A DNA stretch of 64,000 nt from Enchytraeus crypticus. Its lineage: Eukaryota > Annelida > Clitellata > Enchytraeida > Enchytraeidae. The stretch covers positions 971,501 to 1,035,500 of the forward strand of contig CAJHZI010000417.1 of the NCBI GenBank assembly GCA_905160935.1, given 5' to 3'. The notes below the pieces were generated by a model. It was not told the DNA's origin and made no database searches. It was given only the letters and a program-made list of their open reading frames with translations. The translations under genes and the position numbers were made by a program. Positions within the stretch are counted from its first letter, which is position 1; the number at the start of each line of letters is the position of its first letter. Shown here one piece after another: positions 1 to 10,287 of the stretch.

Positions 1-116
1 TTGACGTGTGTACGTTATTGCTGAAATTGATTTGGCTTTGATTGGGAAGACATTAAAATTAATTTTTTTTTCTTGAATAATTTGATTCAGCATCATGACT
101 TTAATTAATATTAACT

Positions 117-760
117 TGATAGCTCAGCAGCTGTGTACCTGGTAGCTCAGCAGCTGTGTACCTGATAGCTCAGCAGCTGTTTACCTGATAGCTCAGCAGC
201 TGTTTACATGATAGCTCAGCAGCTGTTTATCTTATAGCTCAGCAGCTGTTTATCTTATAGCTCAGCAGCTGTTATCTGATAGCTCAGCAGCTGTGTACCT
301 GATAGCTCAGCAGCTGTTTATCTTATAGCTCAGCAGCTGTTTACCTGATAGCTCAGCAGCTGCTTATCTGATAGCTCAGCAGCTATTTATCTTATAGCGC
401 AGCAGCTGTGTACCTGATAGCTCAGCAGCTGTTTATTTTATAGCTCAGCAGCTGTTTACCTGATAGCTCAGCAGCTGTTTATCTTATAGCTCAGCAGCTG
501 TTATCTGATAGCTCAGCAGCTGTGTACCTGATAGCTCAGCAGCTTTTAATCTGATAGCTCAGCAGCTGTTAATCTGATAGTTCAGCAGCTGTTTATCTGA
601 TAGCTCAGCAGCTGTGTACCTGATAGCTCAGCAGCTGTTTATTTGATAGCTCAGCAGCTGTTATCTGATAGTTCAGCAGCTGTTTATCTGATAGCTCAGC
701 AGCTGTTAATCTGATAGTTCAGCAGCTCTTACATAATAATTGAACAGCTGTTTACCTGAT
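117..760 (+). repeat. 23-bp minisatellite (about 27 copies) before the acceptor at 816
   Basis: The unit is about 23 bp with core TAGCTCAGCAGCTG and a variable TTTACCTGA-type spacer; I counted about 27 copies, the last ones degenerate. The core matches the start of the following exon (TAGCTGAGCAGCTG at about 820-833) at 13 of 14 bases, and most units carry ATAG just before the core. It therefore looks like a tandemly amplified acceptor edge. Confidence 0.85.
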
Positions 761-816
761 ATCTGAATGTTTGTTTTAATTGATATCTTAGGCAACTGGT
801 TTTCAATCACCGACAG

Positions 817-1048
817 GCGCTAGCTGAGCAGCTGAGAGCCGAGGATGTAGCAGCTGTATGCAGCAGCAGCAGCAGCTGTGCTACCAGCAACAGTCCAGCG
901 TTACTGCTGCACATGTGTGTCGTGCTGCTATGTGAGACAGTGAGTCAGTGCATGATTCAGGCACCAGGGCGCTCTGTGCCTCATCTCATAGCCTATCTAC
1001 AGCACCATCTACCCGCTGATCAGTACGGCATGCTCACTGGTGCTCAAG
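817..1048 (+). CDS. penultimate coding exon of an unrecognised protein
   Basis: The exon is open in one frame for 77 codons plus one base, between an acceptor (ACCGACAG) and a donor (CTCAAG|GTCAGA). The translation starts ALAEQLRAEDVAAVC and ends HHLPADQYGMLTGAQ, and is rich in Leu, Ala, Ser and Cys with a helical, hydrophobic middle (ALLLHMCVVLLCETV). It ends in phase 1, which fits the exon at 2296. I do not recognise the family; a helical-repeat or scaffold protein would fit, but that is a guess. The rest of the gene lies left of the window. Both edges of this exon have tandem copies in the flanking introns. Confidence 0.6.
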
Positions 1049-1116
1049 GTCAGAGATATCTCTTGTATATATAATAGTATCTGTTCATCTAATAGCTCGT
1101 CTCTATAACAGCTACA

Positions 1117-1163
1117 GCTGACCAGTACAGCTCACTGCTACTCAAGGTCTGAGCCAGTAGTAT
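1117..1163 (+). repeat. second copy of the exon end and donor of exon 817-1048
   Basis: The stretch from GCTGACCAGTACAG to CTCAAGGTCTGAG repeats, with substitutions, the last about 35 coding bases and donor of the exon (GCTGATCAGTACGG to CTCAAGGTCAGAG). It lies about 100 bp downstream in the intron and keeps a GT after CTCAAG. Confidence 0.65.
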
Positions 1164-1276
1164 CTCTTTTAGTGCACTGCCCACTGGCAGGTCCATGGTA
1201 TATAGCGCCTCCACTCTTCTCTGTCTTCCGCCTTCCTCTTCATTTCCATATATGAGTGGGTCTTTAAATCATCTCT
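1164..1276 (-). mobile_element. LINE-A 3' end fragment with 14-bp target-site duplication
   Basis: This is a 113-bp antisense copy of the LINE-A 3' end (same sequence as at 18424 onward), with its short CT-rich tail on the left. It is flanked by direct copies of TGAGCCAGTAGTAT at 1150-1163 and 1277-1290. The insertion split the duplicated exon edge at 1117. Confidence 0.75.
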
Positions 1277-1659
1277 TGAGCCAGTAGTATGAGCGCTTAT
1301 ATAAAGGTTCGGATCAGCATGTGAAGAATATCTAATCCAGAACTACCTCGTCGCTTTCGAGACAGAAAACGGACTTTCACGTAGATTTAGCTTTAGCGTT
1401 TAGTCAATGCTATCTATCTGGTAACTTTGATTGTACGCATATTAATAGGTTCATTTTGTTTTAATTGCTAGTTCTTTTATAATTATAATTAATGCATGAT
1501 CCTTCTGAACTCTATTCAAAACTTTTAAATTATATATTTATTAGTAAAATCTAAATTTTTATTTTTTTACTTAGCGCTTTAATCTTAGTCATTTATAAAC
1601 TTAAGTTGCATTATGTAGTTTATGATAATTTACGCACTATTTGATTGATTGCAGGTATA

Positions 1660-2042
1660 TTTTTCCCTGACATCATCCCTGGATGAGGAAACGGACGTTA
1701 AACCTTTATTCATCATCATCATTATCCTACCTTGAATCCCAGTTCAACCAGGGTCACGATACAAATAGACTGTGTCAAATCCTCACTGTCCTACACCACA
1801 CCACCAGCCAATCCCCTATTTGAGACTTCCGTTAAATTTTTGTAGCAATTTCTGGAGCCTAGGCGCTCACCAACCGAATGCCCTTTCTGACGTTGGTTTG
1901 GATCTTAGTGCTTTAGTCGCCTTCTACTACACGTGCAGTCACCGGTTGGTCAATTCTTCAAACAACCCGGACACAACGCGGAGCAACCTTTATATTAATA
2001 AAGATTTAACACGTTAAACCTTTATTATTATTATTATTATTT
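1660..2042. mobile_element. LINE-C-type 3' tail with an inserted SINE3 copy (minus)
   Basis: The segment 1664-1712 carries the tail motif GATGAGGAAACGGACGTTAA that also ends the LINE at 60300. It is followed by (ATC)n and an antisense SINE3 copy (CTTGAATCCCAGTTCAAC start, about 1713-1995), then a second TTAAACCTTTATTATT tail at 2015. No protein is encoded. Confidence 0.6.
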
Positions 2043-2099
2043 TAGTAATTATTATGTTTATCAACTTGAAAGACTGCAGCCTATATGTTAGATGACTCT

Positions 2100-2120
2100 G
2101 AGAGAGAGAGAGAGAGAGAG
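2100..2120. repeat. (GA)n microsatellite
   Basis: Ten GA units in the last intron of the plus-strand gene. LINE-A copies end in (GA)n, so this may be a relic of such a tail. Confidence 0.8.
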
Positions 2121-2295
2121 CACTGTCACCATATACAAATAGGAATAAACATTTTTAAAAATCTGTTTATATTATTGATAAAGATTGATTGATTGTAAGG
2201 CCAGTCAATCGGTTGATCATTTAATCGAACGATGGACTTCTTCTTGGTTGGTTGATATATTTATTAATTATTGATCGTTAATTGATTGATTGTAG

Positions 2296-2474
2296 AACTA
2301 GTATTGAAGCATTTAACACTGGCGCAGTCGAGTAGATCAGGTGACACAGCTAATGGGGATGAGTTAGGAGCTGTGTGCAGAGAATTGAATGAGTCGTTGT
2401 CTGCTGTCAAGCAGCTCGCTCTCACCGTCAAAAAGTCTGCAGCAGCTGCAGCAGCTACGACAGCAGCTGAGTGA
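2296..2474 (+). CDS. terminal coding exon of the same unrecognised protein
   Basis: After the acceptor TTGATTGTAG the frame completes a Glu codon with the G left by the exon ending at 1048, then reads LVLKHLTLAQSSRSGD, a stretch containing AVCRELNESLSAVKQLAL, and an alanine-rich tail ending TTAAE before TGA. The tail is coded by CAG/GCA-like repeats. Phase match and composition support a real C-terminus. A polyadenylation signal follows at 2657. The function is unknown. Confidence 0.55.
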
Positions 2475-2656
2475 CAACAACTTATTAATAATAGACATAC
2501 GAACTCTATGCTATTGTTGGTCAATATTGGTATATCGTAATTAGTTCTAATATTAAATTATTCAGTTTAAATGTTACTAAAATGTTCTTGTAGCTCAGAC
2601 TTGACTCTGCTCTGAATACGAGATCGTTTCATTAATGTGCTGAATACTTATTCGAA

Positions 2657-2662
2657 AATAAA
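2657..2662 (+). promoter_or_regulatory. AATAAA polyadenylation signal of the plus-strand gene
   Basis: AATAAA lies 183 bp past the stop codon at 2474, and a second AATAAA follows at about 2669. This is a reasonable 3' end for the gene; no transcript data are available. Confidence 0.45.
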
Positions 2663-2825
2663 CAAATTAATAAAATGTTGATGCTAATTTGACGTGGAAT
2701 TTGCCGGGTTTCTTAACTATTAATGGTAGCAGGAGTAATTTATCAGGTAATGTAGTTAAGTCCAGCGAGAGAATAAAGCTGAATAAGATAATAAATAATA
2801 ATAATAAAGAGAATAAGAGAGAGAA

Positions 2826-2962
2826 AAGCTGGTAAAGCTAAGGATTATTTCAGTTTCCTCACCCGAAAGCGATGTCAGTGATGGGCGAGCCCAGCATTTG
2901 AACCCGGCACATACTGATCCGCGGTCGAGTATCTTACCGACTTCGCCACTGGTTCCAGCCTA
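2826..2962 (-). mobile_element. SINE1 (tRNA-derived), minus orientation
   Basis: Near full-length copy. Read on the minus strand it has GGAACCAGTGGCGAAGTCGG (A-box region), GGGTTCAAATGC-like B box, and the CTGACATCGCTTTCG to TTAGCTTTACCAGC tail. SINE1 is the commonest dispersed repeat in the window. Confidence 0.8.
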
Positions 2963-3377
2963 TTACATTCGAATATGGCGTTGTATGGAGATTGAAGTAC
3001 ACCAGATTGATGACTACTGTTCTGCTGAATTACACATGGTATCATAAGTAGTTCAGTAGTTAATGTTCGGGAGCCTTACGATAGTTCCTTGTAGTTCTTT
3101 GTACTGTGAGAGGTTCGCTAAACCTGGATTGCAATAAATGAGCCTCTTGTAGTCCTAGTTCTTGGCTGTATCGACTTAACGGCGCAGTCCATTTATAGGC
3201 ATACTTGGAGAAGAGGTTTTTCCTTTTTATTGATTTTATCAAGTTAATGTAAGGTTGTCTAGTTGAATGGATTGCAGCTATGCATAGTGTTAATTAAATT
3301 TTCTTAAATTATTTATCTGATTTAAACTTTACAAGAATTTTTTAATTATACTGAATCTAAAGTTATATTATTCACTT

Positions 3378-3526
3378 AACGTAACATATCTTTCTTATTG
3401 GATGTAAACGTGATACATCTTTCTTATTGGATGTAAACGTAGCATATCTTTCTTATTGAATGTAAACGTGATATATCTTTCATATTTGATGTAAACATAA
3501 TATATCCTTCTTAATGGATGTAAACA
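3378..3526. repeat. 34-bp minisatellite, about 5 copies
   Basis: Unit resembles ATATCTTTCTTATTGGATGT plus AAACGTG. The surrounding 2963-3880 has no other recognisable gene or element. Confidence 0.8.
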
Positions 3527-3879
3527 ATCTTCTTGCTAAGCAATCTTGAGCTCCTTTTACGACGTGTCAGTTTACAGTAATTTAAAACTTGATGTGACCT
3601 TCTGATTAACAAATATGAGGTCCAGTCAGTTTTAGAACTGCATTCTAAAGTTCGAAGAATTTTTAGTTTAAGAGTATTACTTCCCGTACATAGCTTTTGA
3701 ATTTAAACGGACTTTAAAGGTTCTTTTGTGTCAAGAATGCATCATCCTCCACTTAGCCTGTTTACCGCTGAAGTGTGTGATAGGCCTGCTTTTATCTCTA
3801 AACCTTGTATGTTCTCAGGCATGTTATATTTTATTAAGCCACTTATTTTAGTACACTTTAATACCTATCCCGATGATTT

Positions 3880-3975
3880 AGTAATTATTTTATTTGGAGG
3901 TCCCTGACATATCCCTGGATGAGGAAGCGGACGTTAAACCTTTACTATTATTATTATTATTTATATTATTATTAT
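3880..3975 (+). mobile_element. LINE-C-type 3' tail fragment
   Basis: GGTCCCTGACATATCCCTGG, then GATGAGGAAGCGGACGTTAA and (TTA)n. Only the 3' end of the element is present. Confidence 0.6.
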
Positions 3976-4439
3976 TATTTGCTAGACTTATATAAAAAAC
4001 TTTTGTGTACAATTTTTTTTAATCAGAGATAAGTGGTACTGTAGCTTTTCCTTATGAGCTTGAAAGCTGACTGATTGGTTAGGAATGTATACAATGGAGC
4101 TCAGGTTTGACTTAACACCACTGAGAGAAGGAAACTCAGAAGGTAACATTATTTAACAATAATATAATTAATGTCAATTTAAATAAGATAATGTATAGAA
4201 CAACGAGAACGTACAACAACGTAAGACAATTATATCTCTAGTGTGCTACAGTTGACTAAAACAATACCATAACAATATCATATCAACATGTGAATCGAGT
4301 GTAACATCTATACATTGCACTGGTCTAACAAACTAACAAAGTAAAAACTATTTACTGTACAGCGACTATCAATCAATAAGAATTTAACGTCAGGTTCCTC
4401 GCCATACAGCAATGTCAGGGACGTCATGATGACTAGAAT

Positions 4440-4690
4440 TAATTGTAACATCATCATCATCTTCCCTTGAACCCGGTTTATTTAGGGTAGGGATACCAAT
4501 AGATCTTTTTCCATTTGTTTTAGAAATTTCTTAACAATTAATTTCTGGAGACAAGGCGCTCCTCAACCGAATAACCTTTCAGACGTTGGTTTGGATCTTA
4601 GTTTTTTTGTCGTAGCTTTACGACACGTGCAGTCCACAATTGATGTATTCTTCAGAAACCTGGAGACAACACGGGTAATACTGAAATTAA
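4440..4690 (-). mobile_element. SINE3 copy, minus orientation
   Basis: Antisense relative of the element at 54478. It has ATC repeats, a diverged CCCTTGAACCCGGTTTATTT start, and the internal GACGTTGGTTTGGATCTTAG block shared with the copy at 1713-1995. Confidence 0.6.
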
Positions 4691-5024
4691 TTATAACAAG
4701 TTGTATAATTCTGAGTAAAGCTCGAAGTGGGTTTCATATCGTGAAACCACTATATCCATTGTTCACGTGCAAAATAAACCTTCGATAACTTTTGAAGCAA
4801 TCGCTTAAGTTTTACTTATCTCATATTCTCTATACTGTACATACCTAGTCCGTCCGTATTTATAACTTTACACACTCTTTGCACACAACAAATCCTTATT
4901 GTTAGCTTCAGCTTTAAAATATGAAGGTATAACAAACGCTATCCGATTATTATATAGGTAACGTCAGTTAACGAGTTAAAGATACACGTGCAATTATCCT
5001 GCTTATTGTAGTTATTTAGTCTCT

Positions 5025-5400
5025 CTTCAGTGCACTGCCAAGTGGCAGATTCAAGGTACTTATTCATACTCAAAGTCTGCTTTCTCGCTCCATAAGAGCA
5101 CTCCTTAGATCAACAAGTTAATCCCTTCACAAAGTCTATGTCTTATCCATACCTTATGTAGTCTAAATCTTGGGAAAAGTGTGGCTTCTGAGGTTGTTTC
5201 CCGTTGCCTTTTTCAGTTAGATGGATTAATTACCGTTTAATCCTGGGGGAAAATATTTCATGGTGAGGTGAGTCCTCTTTTGCCATCGTCAGCTCCTGCC
5301 TTAGTTGCCTCTTACGTACATGCAGCAGATTGTTTGCGGTTGCCCTATTCTGCAGTGGTCCAACCACACCCGAGCTCATCTCGGGGAAGTTATTTAGTAA
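5025..5400 (-). mobile_element. SINE4 copy, minus orientation
   Basis: About 370 bp, near full length. It is the reverse complement of the element split at 55315-56352: TCAGTGCACTGCCAAGTGGC end at left, GAGGCAACTAAGG-type middle, and the GGTGTGGTTGGACCACTGCA head at right. Confidence 0.75.
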
Positions 5401-5499
5401 TAAATTATAAAAATTACTTCAAGTCAATTCACAGGACGGATCAGAAAGTTATCGTTAACTAACAAGCAATACAAATAAATATATCGTCCAGCCACTTGG

Positions 5500-5637
5500 C
5501 TAGAGCCAGTGGTGAAGTCGGTAAGATATTCGACCGCGGATCAGTATGTGCGGGTTCAAATCATGGGCTCGCCCGTCACTGACATCGCTTTCGAGTGAGG
5601 AAACTGACGTTAACCTTAGCTTTACCAGCTTTTATAG
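5500..5637 (+). mobile_element. SINE1, plus orientation
   Basis: Full-length copy from TGGCTAGAGCCAGTGG to TTAGCTTTACCAGCTTTT, with A-box region AGTGGTGAAGTCGG and B box GGGTTCAAATC. Confidence 0.85.
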
Positions 5638-5924
5638 GAGGCTAACAATTCTTTTATTAGTGAGCTCATTAGCTGCGCGCAGTCGTGGGGAGACTGGATT
5701 TGACGGTCTTCAGTTTGGCTAATTTTTCGGACTACTTTTTCATCGATTTACGCTGAGACTAACCTTTAAGTTAATTGCTATTTAAGCAAGTAGGCCCTAC
5801 ACTGATCTGCAAAAAGGCATATAATCGGGTTGCTTTAATTGCCCCTCTCGAAAATTGATGTTGCCAAGAAGTTATTTAATCGTTAGAACTCATATACCCG
5901 ATAGAGGCCTACAGTAGTTATCTA

Positions 5925-6135
5925 ACAGTAACATACAATACTTGTCTATTCGATATTCGCCATTTTGTGTAACACATACGACAATAGTTATTTATCCGAT
6001 AGTAATTATATATCCGATAGTCAGTCAAGTTTAAACAGATGATCGTTATGTATTAGATATTAGTTGTATAGCAGATAGTTGTTATCTATTCGATAGTAGT
6101 TATCTAACAGGTAGTTATCTATCCGATAGTAGTTT
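5925..6135. repeat. degenerate 18-20 bp repeat containing the TH stop codon
   Basis: Units of the type GTTATCTATCCGATAGTA run from the 3' flank into the last seven codons of TH (QQTTIG then stop, ACTATCGGATAG on the minus strand). Confidence 0.6.
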
Positions 6136-6293
6136 GCTGTAGTTTGTTGATGGCTGAGTTGAGAGTGGCCACGTCACCCTTGATAACCCTGATCAGATCG
6201 GCCAGACAGCTCGTGCTGGACAGAGCCACAATGGACTGAGTGAACGGGTCGTAGCGAAACTCACATGGGCGCTTTATGCCCGCTGTGTACTGT
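6119..6293 (-). CDS. TH: TH exon 11: end of catalytic domain and tetramerisation helix
   Basis: Follows acceptor TTGATTGCAG. The first base completes the Arg codon from exon 10. It encodes QYTAGIKRPCEFRYDPFTQS, matching the family's RPFSVRYDPYT strand, then the C-terminal helix (LADLIRVIKGDVATLNSAIN) that joins subunits into tetramers, and ends IG then stop as vertebrate TH does. It fuses what are two exons in vertebrate PAH. The last codons lie in a tandem repeat. Confidence 0.92.
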
Positions 6294-6340
6294 CTGCAAT
6301 CAATCAATCAATCAATTAATCAATCAGTGGCTATTATCGA

Positions 6341-6500
6341 TTGCTATTTGGCTGGAGCCAGTGGCCAGTGGCGAAGTCGGTAAGATACTCGACCGCGGAT
6401 CAGTATGTCCCGAGTTCAAATCTTAGGCGCGCCCGTCACAGACATCGCTCTCGAGTGAGCAAACTGACGTTAACATTAGCTTTATTAGCTTTACTTTTTT
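6341..6500 (+). mobile_element. SINE1 in TH intron 10
   Basis: Plus copy with a duplicated head (CCAGTGGCCAGTGGCG) inserted between the real exon 11 and its duplicated edges. Confidence 0.85.
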
Positions 6501-6501
6501 A

Positions 6502-6665
6502 TGTGAACGGGACATTGCGGAACTCACAAGGACGCTTTATGACTGCTATGTAATGTCTGCAATCAATCAATGGTTATCATCGATTTATATGTGAACGGGT
6601 CGAAGTGAAACGCATAAGGGCGCTTTATGCCTTCCGAATATTGTCTGCAATCAATCAACCAATCA
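6502..6665 (-). repeat. two extra copies of the TH exon 11 start with acceptor
   Basis: Two 65-75 bp segments (about 6502-6570 and 6590-6665) each carry ATTGCAG and about 54 bases of exon 11. Both remain open in the exon 11 frame and read HYIAVIKRPCEFRNVPFT and QYSEGIKRPYAFHFDPFT, against QYTAGIKRPCEFRYDPFT in the real exon. Neither has a donor, so they are edge duplications and not full exons. Confidence 0.8.
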
Positions 6666-6934
6666 ATCAATGATTGCTTCCATTAATTAAAGATTGAAAA
6701 TTTACTTAATCTTATGCTTCGAGATCATTATCTATCCATCAATCGATCGATTAAGCATTGAGTCCTGTGATTGAATTACGTGATAGATATATTTAGTATT
6801 TTATTTATCGACAACAAATTTATTAAAATATTTAATTAGAGAGCCTAAATCTCCGATAAGGACAAATGTTTGAAAAATGAAACTTCTTTCTTTAATTCAT
6901 TCATCCAATGCTCAATTAACTCATTCAATCGCCA

Positions 6935-7066
6935 CTGGCGGTGTCGGTAAGATACTCGACCGCGGACCAGTATGTGCGGGGTTCAAATCCTGGACTCGCC
7001 CGTCATTGACATCGCTTTCGAGCGAGGAGACTGACGCTAGCATTAGATCTACCAGCTTTTTTATTC
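6935..7066 (+). mobile_element. SINE1 in TH intron 10
   Basis: Plus copy, lacking the extreme 5' end: GCGGTGTCGGTAAGATACTC, B box GGGTTCAAATCC, TCTACCAGCTTTTTT end. Confidence 0.8.
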
Positions 7067-7668
7067 ATTCCTTCACTCTTTCATCCACTCATTCATTCAT
7101 TAGCTGTAAATCATCTGATCTCATTTATTCGTTCCCTCATTCACTTTACTGAGTCATTCATGCATTCAATCATTAATTAACTGTAAGTCATCTCATTCAT
7201 TCATTCTTTGATTCTTTCATTCATTCATTAGCTGTAATTCCTCTCACCTCATTCATTCGTTTCCTCATTCATTCTTTGATTCTTTCATTCATTCATTAAC
7301 TGTAAGTTCTCCCACCTCATTCATTCATTCTCTCATTCATTCATTCATTCACTCATTCACTCTTCCATTCATTCATTCATTGGCTGTGAATCCTCTGATC
7401 TCATTCATTCGTCCCTCATTCATTTTACTGATTCATTCATTCATTCATTCAATCATTAATTAACTGTACATCATTTAACCTCATTCTTTCATTCATTCAT
7501 TCAGTAACTGCAAGTCATCATTCATTCATTCATTCTTTAATTAGCTGTAAGTCATTTCATCTCATTCCTTTATTCATTCATTCATTCATTAGCTATAAAT
7601 CATTTCACCTCAATCATTAATTAATTCATTCATTCAATCATTCATTCATAAGCCGTAAGTTCTCTCAC
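7067..7668 (-). repeat. tandem array of the TH exon 10 donor edge, about 9 copies
   Basis: Units of 40-55 bp combine (ATTC)n with blocks such as TAACTGTAAGTTCTCCCACC followed by TCATTC. The real junction on the plus strand reads GCCGTAAGTTCTCTCACCTC followed by ATTTTATC. On the minus strand the best units read GAATGAG|GTGGGAGAACTTACAG against ATGAG|GTGAGAGAACTTACGG at the real donor, so several intact decoy donors follow the exon. Confidence 0.75.
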
Positions 7669-7898
7669 CTCATTTTATCTTTCATATCCTCGAAGGACTC
7701 ACAGATGAAGTAAACCTGCTGATAGTCCTGATCGTCATACTTCTGTACGGCTGTTTTGTTCGGCTCAAACATCAGACGCTGCGGCACGTCAGACAGGCTG
7801 TGCTTAAGCTCTCCGTAAGCTGACAGCAAACCGGCCCCGTAGGCTCTCACCTCTCCGTCCTGACGGCACAGCCCAAACTCCACCGTGAACCAGTATAG
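7669..7898 (-). CDS. TH: TH exon 10: catalytic core with the iron-ligand Glu
   Basis: Acceptor TTGATGCAG, donor ATGAG|GTGAGA, length 230, equal to vertebrate PAH exons 10 plus 11. It begins [11 protein letters not shown], whose Glu is the third iron ligand, and continues [16 protein letters not shown], a pterin/substrate-site segment typical of TH. The end [13 protein letters not shown] matches the family. Confidence 0.95.
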
Positions 7899-8175
7899 CT
7901 GCATCAATCAATCAATCAATCAATCAATCAGTCACATGCCAAACTTAAGCCTAAACCAGTATAGCTGCATCAATCAATCATTCATTCAATAAATCAGTCA
8001 CGTGCCAAACTTTAGCCTAAACTTATATAGCTGCATCAATCAATAATTCATTCTCTAAATCAGTTATATTCCGGACCCCATCAAGAATCAATAACACTGT
8101 AGCAATCAATCAACAAATCACTCACAGGCCATGCTACGCAGTGAACCACTACAGCGTATCATTCAATCAAACTCT
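7899..8175 (-). repeat. 63-64 bp tandem copies of the TH exon 10 acceptor edge
   Basis: The plus-strand segment CCAGTATAGCTGCATCAATC at the junction recurs at about 7955 and, diverged, at 8020 and 8140. Each copy holds the first 9-12 exon bases, the CAG acceptor and the CAAT repeats of the intron edge. Confidence 0.75.
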
Positions 8176-9009
8176 ATCTATAGCCAGCATATCCAGGTGC
8201 TTCCATGCAATGTCAATAACGACGCAAGCGGAGTCGTTAAAAAAATAAGCGGGAAGTGAAAAAGTAGGAAGTTTTAAAAATAAGGGGAAGTGGAAAATCG
8301 TCCAAATATGCGGTATGAGTTATTTATGCATCTTTGCTCAAAGGGGACGGACGCACCTGAGTATATATGTATCAATCATTCAATTAGCAAGCTGCTGAAA
8401 TTACATTCAGTTTCACTTGGAATTAATATACATGTAGATGTATAAATATACAGTATAATTCAAACTATACATTTAAAATGACCGACATCAAACTTAAACC
8501 ATTGTAATAGCATCACTACAATATTTTAAGAATTCATTAAAATTTATTGTAACAACACTGATTAATAACATCCGAATATCGATATATAATTAGTAGATTA
8601 ATGGCCTAAGGCCTAATTCCATTGAATTTGAACAGGTGTGCCAGAAGAGCTACTTCAATCAACTCAGTCTAACCTTCACGATATGTAGTATAAAGTTAAC
8701 CAGTCAATCACTTCTTAATTCAAAAAGCAAAAAACAAGAGGCCGAGTTCTTCCGTGAATATAACTATGCAATAATATTAATTTTAACTATAAATCAATCG
8801 CACTTCGAATTACTCTGTGAACTCAATCTCCGATCACTAATTGGTCACTCAACAGTCAACATGGTACCTACAACTTCAGCAGATCCAGTTTATAACGTAC
8901 ATGTAAACCATTTACCACAGGATGGTCATCGTTAGCAACGCAAGGTGAATAATAATTATTTAAATATAGAATAAACATCCTCCTTGATTACACAACATAA
9001 AATTCAAAT

Positions 9010-9100
9010 GCTAAAAGCTAGTTAAACTTTAGTTTCCAGTCTCGAAAGATCAGTGACCTAGTGAGCTCTGGATTTGAACCCTGCGCCTAGAGATACGCAG
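9010..9100 (-). mobile_element. diverged SINE1-like fragment
   Basis: Antisense B box (GGATTTGAACCC) and a degraded tail TTTAGTTTCCAGTCTCGAAAG. Old, partial copy. The rest of 8180-9110 shows no gene. Confidence 0.45.
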
Positions 9101-9207
9101 ACGAATAAATAACTCAATCATGCTACAGGTTCAGCGCACAGATCATACGATGAAGCTGTTAATGATATCCAGCTCATACTCTGCACATACAACAGATTTG
9201 CACAGAC

Positions 9208-9334
9208 CGTGGCGATCTTTTCGATGTCTTCATCAGAGGCGCCGAGAGAGGCGAGACCAATCTCCTGAGAGAACTGGGCGAAGCTCGGGTCACTCAGCAT
9301 AGGAACGTGGCCCAGCAGCTCATGCACGCAGTCA
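9208..9334 (-). CDS. TH: TH exon 9: iron-binding HELLGH segment
   Basis: Acceptor TACTGCAG, donor GCCACG|GTCTGT, length 127, equal to vertebrate PAH exons 8 plus 9 (70+57). It begins by completing Pro and reads [20 protein letters not shown], with both histidine iron ligands, then [20 protein letters not shown]. All family-invariant residues I can place are present. Confidence 0.95.
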
Positions 9335-9905
9335 CTGCAGTACAATATAATCAATACAACACAATACAATACCGTATAATACAATACAACACAATACAAT
9401 ACCGTATAATACAATACAACACAATACAATACAGTACAGTACAACACAAAGCAACGCAGTACAGTACAAGTCAGTACAGTGCAGCGCAGCACAATACAGT
9501 ACAGTACTGTACAGTACAATGCAGCACAATACAATACAATATAATACAATAAAATGCGACACAGTACAAAACTATACAGTGCAATACAACATAAAACAAT
9601 ACAATACATTGCATTACAACACAATACAATACACTTCAATACAATACTAGATTTATACTAGAGTTAATAGAAGTAATGATGAGTATAATACCATGTAATA
9701 CAGTACAATACAATTGAAAACGATGAGAAGGAACAATTAAATAAAATATAGCTACAATAAAATGTAATACAATGTAATTCAATATGAAACAAAGCAATGT
9801 AATACAATACAATAAAATAGAATAAATGCAATACAATTGTATAACAAATTACTATACGGTACACTAAACTATAATACAATACATAATGCATGCAGTATCA
9901 TGATA
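9335..9905. repeat. degenerate pentanucleotide array (ACAAT/ACAGT) before TH exon 9
   Basis: About 570 bp of (TACAA)n and related units such as CAGTACAATACAGTACAGT. On the minus strand this is TATTG/TACTG repeated up to the acceptor TACTGCAG, so the acceptor itself looks like one unit and similar TACTGCA/TGTACTG words recur upstream. A 9-kb stretch of alternate-frame openness here is an artefact of this repeat. Confidence 0.85.
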
Positions 9906-10287
9906 CACAAGGTAATACACTGCAATACTACATTTCACCATTGTTGCAGTGTTACTAATACCGGCTACAGCAGTAACTAACTTGTAACATATATTCAGAT
10001 AAATTGCACTGAATTCAATTCCCATCCCTGTAGGCCTACATTATTCTTCGCAATTAATATATGAATTATTATCAACAAAATTCAAAAGTTATCTGACAGA
10101 TGAAGTTTATAATATTAGGAAGTATAGAAAGTCGTCATGTAGAATAGGCGTAGTTACAGGCTCTTAGGCAAGTCCACAAAGACACACGCAACAAGGTCAA
10201 TATTTAAGCGTACTCAGTTATATGTTCAGAGTTAAAAAAAAGACATTGTAACTGAGAAATTAGATAAAATACGACAGGCATTAAAGC

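Noticed and set aside
117-760. CRISPR-like look of evenly spaced repeats
   Set aside because: Eukaryotic DNA; the spacers are only about 9 bp and themselves repeated. It is a minisatellite.
8636-8935. 99-codon plus-strand frame in TH intron 9
   Set aside because: Low-complexity composition and no family; probably chance.
9334-9639. Upstream extension of TH exon 9 through the pentanucleotide array
   Set aside because: TACTGCAG at 9335 is a good acceptor, phase fits exon 8, and the extension is low-complexity Tyr/Cys/Val.
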